64,000 nucleotides of DNA from JAGQVA01 sp033764335 (GTDB lineage Bacteria > Bacteroidota > Bacteroidia > J057). Position 1 is the stretch's first letter, and every line of letters starts with the position of its first letter. The notes below the pieces were generated by a model that saw only the letters and a list, made by a program, of their open reading frames with translations, was not told the DNA's origin and made no database searches. Shown here one piece after another: positions 9,644-16,688 of this stretch. Location: NCBI GenBank assembly GCA_033764335.1, contig JANRJC010000001.1:124001-188000 (forward strand), given 5' to 3'. A program made the position numbers and the translations under genes.

Positions 9644-11449
9644 TCAGGCCTCCTCGGGGGTTTCCAACCCTTCGGCCAGTTGTTTTTCAAAAATGCGGGC
9701 ATAATACCCATTTTGGGCGAGTAAAGCCTCATGGGTACCCGATTCGGTAATCCGCCCATTCTCCAAAACCATAATCTGGTCCGAGTCCTGAACACACGAA
9801 ATCCGGTGAGCCACCTGAATCACGGCGACTTCGGGATTATTTTGGCGAAACTCGCGGAGGTTGCGCAGAATAGTTTCTTCCGTTCCGGTATCCACTGCCG
9901 ATAAAACATCATCCAGAATCAATATTTTAGGAATTTTCACCCAGGCACGAGCGATGGAAATCCGTTGTTTTTGGCCACCGGAAAGCGTTACCCCCCTTTC
10001 ACCGACGACGGTGTCAAAGCCTTTGGGAAAATCGGCGATGCTTTCGTGGATTGCCGCCCAACGGGTGGCCTTTTCCACCTCTTCGAGGATGGCATCAGGT
10101 TTGCCGAAGGCGATATTTTCATGCACCGTCGCGGAAAACAAAAACACATCCTGCGGGGCATAACCGATGGCCTGACGCAATTCATCTTTCCCGTAACGCT
10201 GGAGCGGAAGACCATCTATGACGATTTCTCCACTTTCTATGTCAAATAGGCGGGGAATCATCGCACACAAGGTGGATTTTCCCGAACCCGTAGGCCCCAC
10301 AATGCCCAGTTTTTGCCCCGGTTTTAAGTGAAAAGAAACCCCTTTTAATGCCTGAATACCCGTATCGGGGTAGGTAAAACTCACGTCCTCAAAAGACATA
10401 GCCGCGGTTTCTATCGGTTTTCCAGAATCGGGAAAACGAATTTCCGAACGCTCTTTCAGCAGATCATTGAGGCGAACCTGACTCGCAGCCGCCCGCTGAA
10501 CCATCGTCGTCACCCAGCCTACGGCGATAATCGGCCAGGTGAGGAGATTGACGTAAATGATAAATTCTGCAATATTTCCCAGCGAAAGAGAACCTGCGAT
10601 CACCTTCTCCCCTCCGACCCATATCGCAATCAGCATACTAAACCCGATAAGCAAAGCCACCAGCGGAAAAAATATAGCGTCCACGCGAGCCAGGGACATG
10701 GATTTTACTTTATATATCTGCGATTCCTGCACAAATTTTTCCGCAGATTCTTTTTCCTTTACATAGGCTTTCACCACCCGGATACCCGAAAAAATTTCTT
10801 GTGTAAAAGTGGTCAGTTGAGAAAGTTGCGCCTGAATTTTTTCGCTGCGGCTCTGAATCAACGATTCCACATAATAAATCAGGTAACTCAGTATCGGCAG
10901 AGGAATAAGCGTGTAAAGCGTAAGTTCCGGATTGACCATAAGCATGGTAACTACCACCACCACAAAGACCGTGATGGTATTGAGCGTGTACATAATGCCC
11001 GGGCCGAGGTACATTCTCACGCGGTTGACGTCTTCCGTAATTTTGGACATAAGATCGCCGGTGCGGTTGCGGCGGTAAAAACTAAGGGAAAGTTGTTGTA
11101 AATGGTCGTATAAATCGTTGCGGAAATCGTATTCGACCAGGCGGGACATGACGATAAGCGTCTGGCGGGTAAAAAACAAAAACACCCCGCGGAGAATCGC
11201 CATCAGGATCACCAGCCCGCCAAAAAGCAACAAACTACCAAACAACATCCGGCGAATGGCTTCCCCCGGAGCAAAACCTTCCAGCAACGAATAAAACCGC
11301 AACACATCCCCGACCATATCAATGGCTCCACGCACAATCTGAGCCGGATATACCGCAAACAAATTAGATAGAGTCACAAACAAAATACCCAGCAACAAAT
11401 GCTGTTTGTATTTCCAGATATAAGGATTAAGTGCAAATAATGCCCGCAT
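9644..11449 (-). CDS. ABC exporter half-transporter (MdlA/YheI-like, fused permease and ATPase)
   Basis: A 601-residue type IV ABC exporter subunit. Residues 1 to about 310 hold six membrane segments, beginning at YKQHLLLGILFVTLSNLFA. The nucleotide-binding domain shows Walker A GPTGSGKST, signature LSGGQKQR, Walker B ILILDDVLSAVD and an H-loop histidine in VAHRIS. The residue after Walker B is Asp rather than the catalytic Glu (LDD instead of LDE). In known heterodimeric exporters such as TM287/288 and MdlAB one subunit carries this degenerate site, so a catalytic partner is expected; none lies in this window. Substrate is unknown; lipid, peptide or drug export are all possible. The DUF3108 gene follows 33 nt downstream. 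Confidence 0.92.
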   Translation of the reverse strand: MRALFALNPYIWKYKQHLLLGILFVTLSNLFAVYPAQIVRGAIDMVGDVLRFYSLLEGFAPGEAIRRMLFGSLLLFGGLVILMAILRGVFLFFTRQTLIVMSRLVEYDFRNDLYDHLQQLSLSFYRRNRTGDLMSKITEDVNRVRMYLGPGIMYTLNTITVFVVVVVTMLMVNPELTLYTLIPLPILSYLIYYVESLIQSRSEKIQAQLSQLTTFTQEIFSGIRVVKAYVKEKESAEKFVQESQIYKVKSMSLARVDAIFFPLVALLIGFSMLIAIWVGGEKVIAGSLSLGNIAEFIIYVNLLTWPIIAVGWVTTMVQRAAASQVRLNDLLKERSEIRFPDSGKPIETAAMSFEDVSFTYPDTGIQALKGVSFHLKPGQKLGIVGPTGSGKSTLCAMIPRLFDIESGEIVIDGLPLQRYGKDELRQAIGYAPQDVFLFSATVHENIAFGKPDAILEEVEKATRWAAIHESIADFPKGFDTVVGERGVTLSGGQKQRISIARAWVKIPKILILDDVLSAVDTGTEETILRNLREFRQNNPEVAVIQVAHRISCVQDSDQIMVLENGRITESGTHEALLAQNGYYARIFEKQLAEGLETPEEA

Positions 11450-11533
11450 GAAGCCGTAGTTTGGCGTAAAGATACGGCTTTTCCTTTTTCACAATGGCAC
11501 AGAATTTTTTATAAATTTTACGATCTTCGCGAC

Positions 11534-12133
11534 ATGAAAGAATTCTGGAACAGCCGGTTTGGTGCAGAGGAATACGCCTACGGCGAAACACCCAATGTGT
11601 TTTTCAAACAACAACTCGACACTTTGCCTGCGGGCAAACTCCTGATGCCCGCCGAAGGCGAAGGGCGCAACGCTGTTTATGCCGCAACCCGTGGATGGCA
11701 GGTGACTGCTTTTGACATCAGCGAAGAAGGTCGGAAAAAAGCCCTCCGATTGGCCGAAAAAAGAGGCACTTCGCTCGAATACCTGCTCCAGAGTTTTGGT
11801 GAAACGGTGTTTCCCGAAGGGTCTTTTGACTGTGTGGGATTGATTTATGCCCATGCCCCGGCAAACTGGCGCCCCGTACACCACCGCAAGGCCGTTTCTT
11901 TTTTGCGTCCGGGTGGAACCATTATCCTCGAAGGATTTTCCAAAACCCAACTAGGCAATCCTTCCGGCGGGCCACAGGATATTTCCATGCTTTTTTCCGA
12001 AGAAGAATTGCGGGACGATTTTGCCGGGCTAGAAAATCTGCAAATCTGGTATGAGGAAACTACGCTGGACGAAGGACCTTATCATCGGGGCAAAGCCTCA
12101 TTGGTTCGCCTAATAGGGCAAAAACCTCAATAG
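11534..12133 (+). CDS. Class I SAM-dependent methyltransferase (TehB-like)
   Basis: A 199-residue soluble protein opening with FWNSRFGAEEYAYGETPN, the usual start of the TehB/thiopurine-methyltransferase-like group. The SAM-binding motif I is MPAEGEGRNA, followed by an acidic second-strand end in VTAFDISEEGRKKA. Motif IV is DCVGLIYAHAP, and FLRPGGTIILEGF is the usual motif before strand 5. The substrate is not predictable from sequence. It is divergent from the ABC exporter with 84 nt between them, and its last seven bases overlap the 3' end of the convergent GT-C gene. Confidence 0.85.
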   Translation: MKEFWNSRFGAEEYAYGETPNVFFKQQLDTLPAGKLLMPAEGEGRNAVYAATRGWQVTAFDISEEGRKKALRLAEKRGTSLEYLLQSFGETVFPEGSFDCVGLIYAHAPANWRPVHHRKAVSFLRPGGTIILEGFSKTQLGNPSGGPQDISMLFSEEELRDDFAGLENLQIWYEETTLDEGPYHRGKASLVRLIGQKPQ

Positions 12134-13608
12134 TCGCCGTAGTCAATCGAATATAGCCGGTAACGGCCATTCTGGAAAATCAAGGTGAGGTGACAACCGT
12201 TTTCCTCCATAAAATCGCGCTCCGCCTGGGTTTCCATCCACTCATTGATCAGGAAGTGTGTCATGTTTTTCGTCAGAAAAAAATCCCACATCACCTCCGG
12301 AGTCATATAGCCTGGAAACATGGATGATTTTCCCGAATAAAGCGCAAGTGCGCGGGGTTTGTGAAATAATATCCTCGCATTCGGTGGCAATTCCTGCCGA
12401 ATATAAGAAAATGTTTCATCGGCTACTTTCTGCTGCGGACCGGAGGTTATGGGCAGTTGTGTTTTTTTGTAAAAGGTATAAACCGAAGGCACATAAAACA
12501 TCAGCAAAACACCCAAAAATACAGGTGTTGCAAACTTTTTTGTTTTCGTTCTTTCCACTAAAATATTTACCCCGGAAAAAAAGTAGAAGAGAACCAAAGG
12601 AATCACCGGAAATAAAAACCTGCTGCCCTGGAAATATGGATAAACACCCAGCATGATGATGTGAATGACCACCATCAACAAAGGCAGCGGATAAGACCGC
12701 CACTTATTGGCGATTCCTACCAACAAAAGAACTCCCGCTATTATCGCTCCTGCCCAAGCAATCCTGTTTTTACCCGCCGGAAAAACAAATTCTTCCAGCG
12801 ATTTTCCGTACTGAGTCAGGTTTTTAAAGAAATATTCAGCCGGAGAATGCTCCATAATCAGCGAAATATAGGAGCCTTCCGAGGGCATGGGGAATAAGAT
12901 TTTTTCGACCAAAAAATAAACACCCAATGCCACTAAAACCGTAAGCCCGGCATTTGCCATCATCGTTTTCCACTGTCTTTCCTCCGGTTTTTTCCCTATA
13001 TCTCCGAGGCTTTTTAAAACCGCCTCCGCCACAATAGCCCCCAAAAAAACCACCCCCATCGGGCGTATCAATATCGCAAAACCCACCAAAAGACCCGTCT
13101 TTGTTGCTTTATGTCGTCCATTACCGTACAACCAACCTGAGACCGCCGCCATCAAAAACAAAGTATAAGGAATCTCCGAAAGTATATCCGCTTTAAAAGC
13201 CAATACCCACGGGTGATACACCAACCACAAACAACCTCCCAATGCCAGCCATACCGATGTAAACCGGCTGAAAAAACGATAACAAACCAGCCCCAGAGCG
13301 ATCAGCAACCCCGTCATATAATACTGAAAAAAAAGCATATTATTCCCCCAAAGCGCATATACCGGAGCGAGCAGCAACGGAAAGCCCATGGGATAGGCCG
13401 AAGGTCCGATAATGCCCTTCTCGTTGAGAATATGGCCGGTCTGAGCCGGAGGTACACCCTTTGTTACATTGATTGCCTGGTGAATATATTGGGCAAAATC
13501 ATCCCCCCAGCCGTGATAGCCAGAAAGGTTGATGAAAAACAACGGAAATAACAATAACAGAAGAATGATTGGAAAAAAGTTCTTTTGAAAAAGAATCAAA
13601 AACCTCAT
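12127..13608 (-). CDS. GT-C fold polytopic glycosyltransferase-like membrane protein
   Basis: About 493 residues from the ATG at 13608; the frame extends upstream to a GTG at 13641, but the ATG directly precedes the first membrane segment (FPIILLLLLFPLFF). About ten hydrophobic segments follow. The first periplasmic loop contains GYHGWGDDFAQYIHQA, where the acidic pair matches the catalytic aspartates of dolichyl-phosphate-mannose-type GT-C enzymes, and the soluble C-terminal part ends the protein. Such enzymes transfer sugars from polyprenyl-phosphate carriers outside the inner membrane. Acceptor is unknown. The 3' end overlaps the convergent methyltransferase by seven bases, and a 9-bp inverted repeat lies directly before the ATG. 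Confidence 0.75.
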   Translation of the reverse strand: MRFLILFQKNFFPIILLLLLFPLFFINLSGYHGWGDDFAQYIHQAINVTKGVPPAQTGHILNEKGIIGPSAYPMGFPLLLAPVYALWGNNMLFFQYYMTGLLIALGLVCYRFFSRFTSVWLALGGCLWLVYHPWVLAFKADILSEIPYTLFLMAAVSGWLYGNGRHKATKTGLLVGFAILIRPMGVVFLGAIVAEAVLKSLGDIGKKPEERQWKTMMANAGLTVLVALGVYFLVEKILFPMPSEGSYISLIMEHSPAEYFFKNLTQYGKSLEEFVFPAGKNRIAWAGAIIAGVLLLVGIANKWRSYPLPLLMVVIHIIMLGVYPYFQGSRFLFPVIPLVLFYFFSGVNILVERTKTKKFATPVFLGVLLMFYVPSVYTFYKKTQLPITSGPQQKVADETFSYIRQELPPNARILFHKPRALALYSGKSSMFPGYMTPEVMWDFFLTKNMTHFLINEWMETQAERDFMEENGCHLTLIFQNGRYRLYSIDYGDY

Positions 13609-13610
13609 AT

Positions 13611-13640
13611 TGTCTAATAGGGTTGCTACAATATTAGACA
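13611..13640. promoter_or_regulatory. Perfect 9-bp inverted repeat immediately upstream of the GT-C gene
   Basis: TGTCTAATA (13611-13619) and TATTAGACA (13632-13640) are exact inverse complements separated by 12 nt, ending two bases before the preferred start codon. The spacing of about two helical turns between arm centres suits a dimeric repressor site. It could equally form an RNA hairpin that hides the start. Function is inferred only from position and symmetry. Confidence 0.35.
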
Positions 13641-13647
13641 CTTTCTT

Positions 13648-13674
13648 ATAAAAAATCCCTAATTGAAAAATTAG
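13648..13674 (-). terminator. Probable terminator after the metallophosphoesterase gene
   Basis: On the minus strand CTAATT and AATTAG pair across a four-base loop (13659-13674) and a six-T run follows three bases later. It begins four bases after the stop codon at 13678. The stem is short and AT-rich, so efficiency is uncertain. Confidence 0.4.
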
Positions 13675-13677
13675 TTT

Positions 13678-14556
13678 TTACCGCGAAGCCAATTCCGTCA
13701 CAGCGACAAATTCCCACTCCAGACTTTTTTGCACCGGGTCAAAAGTAAGTATCATCGCCTGATCGTCAGGATCAATTTCATTACTAAGCCCTTTATTTAA
13801 CCCCGAACCCAAAAACCATATTCCTTCTGCCGAGCGATATTCAAAGGCTTTTACCCGCTGCCCAAAATCGCCCGCCAGGCAGATTACCTGTACCCCCCGC
13901 GCCTGAACCGCCTTTAGTCGCGGGAGAATATCGGGCATAAACTCACTTCCCTCCGTACAAAGGCTTCGCCAGAAGGGTTTGTTTCCATTCGCAGTCATCC
14001 ACATATCCTGCCCGGCAACGGCATCACCCCAGATACAATGATGTGTCAGGACAACGAGGTGCGAAGAAGTTTGTAGGGTGTCCAGTACCGTTGTCATTAA
14101 ATTGTATTGAGCCTCTAACAATCCGCAATCCGGGTCTTCAAAATTGGTGTTGAGCACAAGCACGGTCAGTCCCTGATCGGAAGAAGCGTAAAAAAGGTCT
14201 CTGCCCGTATATTCGGTGATCCAGTTTGTATTGCCATTGCGCACATCGTGATTGCCTACGGCCCAGTGCGTGCGGGGGTCGCCGAGGCGGAAGTGGTTAT
14301 CGAGGTATTTTAAAGTAGAATATTCCTCCGTAGTCTCCGAACACATATCCCCACCCAACCAGATTTGGTCATATTTTTTGTAATTGACTTTTTCGAGGCG
14401 GCGATCCATGCGGTCGCGTTTTTGGTACGTGTGGCCGAGGAAAATGATGGTTTGGGTTTCTCCTGGCAGCGGCGTTTCGTAAACACAACCTGAAACGATA
14501 AGCAAAAAAGTAAAGCGGAAAACCGTCCTATATTTTTTATAGAGCATTTCGAGCAA
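13678..14556 (-). CDS. Calcineurin-like metallophosphoesterase lipoprotein with altered metal motifs
   Basis: A 292-residue protein with a lipoprotein signal: hydrophobic FRFTFLLIVSGC with the lipid cysteine at about 24. The metallophosphoesterase order is visible: IFLGHTYQKRDR in place of the D-x-H motif, IWLGGDMCSE for GD-x-x, WAVGNHDVRNG for GNHD, and VVLTHHCIWGD for the following histidine. Two canonical elements differ: the first Asp is absent (LGH instead of D-x-H), and the final GH-x-H is replaced by LAGDFGQR. The fold therefore looks right while the usual dimetal site is incomplete. It may use a different metal set or may be catalytically weak. Substrate unknown; exposed on the periplasmic side. 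Confidence 0.7.
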   Translation of the reverse strand: MLEMLYKKYRTVFRFTFLLIVSGCVYETPLPGETQTIIFLGHTYQKRDRMDRRLEKVNYKKYDQIWLGGDMCSETTEEYSTLKYLDNHFRLGDPRTHWAVGNHDVRNGNTNWITEYTGRDLFYASSDQGLTVLVLNTNFEDPDCGLLEAQYNLMTTVLDTLQTSSHLVVLTHHCIWGDAVAGQDMWMTANGNKPFWRSLCTEGSEFMPDILPRLKAVQARGVQVICLAGDFGQRVKAFEYRSAEGIWFLGSGLNKGLSNEIDPDDQAMILTFDPVQKSLEWEFVAVTELASR

Positions 14557-14709
14557 TTATCATTAAGGGGAAGTTAGGTATAACCACCGAAAAATAGCTT
14601 CCAAAAAGGGTAAAAATAATTCCCTTCTAAAAGTTGCCGATTTCCCTTTATCGTTCTCTTTATTTTTGCTATCTTATCAAAGATTCCGACACCCTTAAAC
14701 ACAAAACCC

Positions 14710-15207
14710 ATGAAAAGTATAGGGTTCATGGTCATAACATTCTTAATCACCCCTTCCCTGTGTGCCCAAACCCCAAATCTGTTTTTTACCCAGACTGATG
14801 CATGGGTTGCTGGCTCCCTGAAGGAGGGTACTATTTCCGTATTGTTTCAATATGAGCATAAATTCAAAATATATTCTTCGGGGTGGGTTTCCTCTTTGGG
14901 GGTAAGTTCGGGGTTAGCACTCACCAGTTCTGAGGACATCAGTCGTTTTATCAGGGGCGGTTACTTTCAGATACCTCTTTATTTCACCCTGCAAACCGGG
15001 CATCGGTCTCACCATGCACATCTGGCCGCAGGGGCGCGTGCTGTTCTAATTTTTGGGGATGACTACATACCGCCTTTTTTACCCATACCCCTACTGGAAT
15101 TATCGTACCGCTTTGAGCCGCCGCAGGGAGGTATTATGCTGCAGGGAGGAATGGGCATTTCCATCATAGGAATCATTACAAGCGGGGGCGTAGGCTGGGC
15201 TTTTTGA
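14710..15207 (+). CDS. Small exported beta-rich protein, copy 1 of a tandem triplet
   Basis: A 165-residue protein of no family I recognise. A signal peptide ends near SLCAQ (about residue 20). The mature part has aromatic alternating strands: ISVLFQYEHKFKIY, GWVSSLGVSSGLAL, FQIPLYFTLQTGHRSHHAHLAAGARAV, and ends in a glycine-rich stretch MLQGGMGISI with terminal GVGWAF. A C-terminal Phe after such strands is typical of small outer-membrane barrels, so a porin-like or OmpX/OmpW-sized barrel is a reasonable guess. It is followed by two close copies. Its 5' flank differs from that of the other two, so it carries the original promoter. Confidence 0.65.
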   Translation: MKSIGFMVITFLITPSLCAQTPNLFFTQTDAWVAGSLKEGTISVLFQYEHKFKIYSSGWVSSLGVSSGLALTSSEDISRFIRGGYFQIPLYFTLQTGHRSHHAHLAAGARAVLIFGDDYIPPFLPIPLLELSYRFEPPQGGIMLQGGMGISIIGIITSGGVGWAF

Positions 15208-15277
15208 GGAGAGGTAGGGAGGGGGAAAAATACCGAGAGTGTTACCTCAACGTGCATTTTAGATAAAACCCAACAAC

Positions 15278-15790
15278 ATGTGTAAAAAAATCCTAAAAAA
15301 TATCGGGTTTGTGGTCGTAGTGCTACTAGGCACCCCTTCTCTGTGTGCCCAACCCTCCCATGTGTTTTTTGCGCAGGCTGATGCATGGGTTGCCGGAGGC
15401 GCGAAGCGTAATATTTCCGTATTGTTTCAATATGAGCATAAGTTCAAAATATATCCTTCGGGGTGGATTTCCTCTCTAGGGGTAAGTTCGGGGTTGGCAC
15501 TCACCAATTATTCCTACTCGGATCGTTTTATCCGAGACGGCTACTTTCAAGTACCCCTTTATTTCACTCTGCAAACCGGGCATCGGTCCCACCATGCGCA
15601 TCTGGCGGCAGGGGCGCGTGTTGTTCTGCCGGTGGATGATGGAGGATACATACCCGCCTTTTTACCCGTTCCCCTGCTGGAATTATCGTACCGGTTTGAG
15701 CCGCCGCAGGGGGGTATTATGCTGCAGGGAGGAATGGGCATTTCCATCATAGGAATCATTACAAGCGGGGGCGTAGGCTGGGCTTTTTGA
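15278..15790 (+). CDS. Small exported beta-rich protein, copy 2 of a tandem triplet
   Basis: A 170-residue homolog of the preceding gene, with a signal peptide (MCKKILKNIGFVVVVLLGTPSLCAQ, residues 1-25 quoted here only in part as key: KKILKN then a hydrophobic core, then CAQ). The C-terminal 40 residues are nearly identical to copy 1. It differs from both neighbours in the segment around residues 124-130, where LPVDDGG replaces LIFGDD. The 70-nt spacer before it is almost the same as that before copy 3, and its start sequence is shared with copy 3. Copy boundaries therefore follow a repeat unit of about 583 bp. Confidence 0.65.
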   Translation: MCKKILKNIGFVVVVLLGTPSLCAQPSHVFFAQADAWVAGGAKRNISVLFQYEHKFKIYPSGWISSLGVSSGLALTNYSYSDRFIRDGYFQVPLYFTLQTGHRSHHAHLAAGARVVLPVDDGGYIPAFLPVPLLELSYRFEPPQGGIMLQGGMGISIIGIITSGGVGWAF

Positions 15791-15860
15791 GGAGAGGTAG
15801 GTAAGGGGAAAAATACCGAGAGTGTTACCTCAACGTGCGTTTTAGATAAAACCCAACAAC

Positions 15861-16370
15861 ATGTGTAAAAAAATCCTGAAAAATATCGGGGTTGTGGTCG
15901 TAGTGTTACTAGGTATCCCTTCCCTGTGTGCCCAAACCCCTAATCTGTTTTTTACCCAGACCGACCTATGGTTTGCCGGAGCCACGGAGGATAATATTTC
16001 TGTTTCTGTTCAATATGAACATAAGTTCAAAATATATCCTACAGGGTGGGTTTCCTCTCTCGGAGTAAGTTCGGGTTTGACACTCACCAATTTTTCATAC
16101 TCCGATCGTTTTATCCGAAGCGGATTCTTTCAAGTACCGCTCTATTTTACCCTGCAAACCGGACATCGGTCTCACCATGCACATCTGGCCGCAGGGGCGC
16201 GTGTTGTTCTAATTTTTGGGGATGACTACATACCTCCCTTTTTACCGATTCCCATGCTGGAATTATCATACCGGTTTGAGCCGCCGCAGGGAGGTATCAT
16301 GCTGCAGGGAGGAATGGGCATTTCTATCGTGGGAGTCCTCGCAAGCGGGGGCGTAGGCTGGGCTTTTTGA
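15861..16370 (+). CDS. Small exported beta-rich protein, copy 3 of a tandem triplet
   Basis: A 169-residue homolog. The signal peptide matches copy 2, but TPNLFFTQTD after the cleavage site and LIFGDDYIPPFLPI later match copy 1, so the sequence is a mosaic. The end is the most diverged part of the family here (ISIVGVLASGGVGWAF against ISIIGIITSGGVGWAF in the others). The conserved repeat continues about ten bases past the stop (GAGGAGAGGTAGG) and then breaks where the palindromic element begins. Confidence 0.65.
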   Translation: MCKKILKNIGVVVVVLLGIPSLCAQTPNLFFTQTDLWFAGATEDNISVSVQYEHKFKIYPTGWVSSLGVSSGLTLTNFSYSDRFIRSGFFQVPLYFTLQTGHRSHHAHLAAGARVVLIFGDDYIPPFLPIPMLELSYRFEPPQGGIMLQGGMGISIVGVLASGGVGWAF

Positions 16371-16393
16371 GGAGAGGTAGGGCAAGCCAAAAC

Positions 16394-16632
16394 GGCGTGC
16401 GAAGACGCGCCGCTGGAATCGAAAAAAGGGGGGCGCATCGGTGCTACCGATATTACGGCCTTTCAGGCCTTGTGTCCAAGACACAAATTTTTGTGCCGAA
16501 GGCATAAGGCCCGGAGGGTCCCAAGGATACCGAAGGCATTCCTTAGGAACTCCTTTCGGAGCCGAAAGATCGGTAGCCCAAAGGCAGTGCCCTCAAATTC
16601 TATTCTTGGGCTGCGTCCTCGCACGCAGAAAG
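16394..16632. repeat. Palindromic, hairpin-rich intergenic element with imperfect terminal inverted repeats (MITE/REP-like)
   Basis: This fills the only gene-free stretch over 300 bases (16371-16688). Outer arms GCGTGCGAAGACGC (about 16395) and GCGTCCTCGCACGC (about 16612) are inverse complements with one mismatch, and inner arms GCTACCGAT (16443-16451) and ATCGGTAGC (16569-16577) are exact. Between them are compact hairpins: GGCCT-TTC-AGGCC (16457-16469), TTGTGTC-CAA-GACACAA (16470-16486), TGCC-GAA-GGCA (16494-16504) and CTTTCGG-AG-CCGAAAG (16553-16568). Short open frames cross it in several phases but none has coding character. It could be a non-autonomous mobile repeat or a structured RNA; dispersal in the genome would tell. 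Confidence 0.65.
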
Positions 16633-16688
16633 GTCTTTTACCGGGTTTCAAGTAATAATCGTATTTTTGTTGGGAAAAGTAATGATTT

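Larger units (their letters stand above)
14710..16380 (+). repeat. Tandem triplication, unit about 583 bp
   Basis: Three gene-plus-spacer units lie head to tail. Spacers 15208-15277 and 15791-15860 are both 70 nt and differ at only a few positions; they contain the shared words AATACCGAGAGTGTTACCTC and TTTTAGATAAAACCCAACAA. The third unit is cut about 10 nt after its stop. No terminator or promoter box is evident inside the spacers, so the three genes may be one transcript. Confidence 0.85.
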
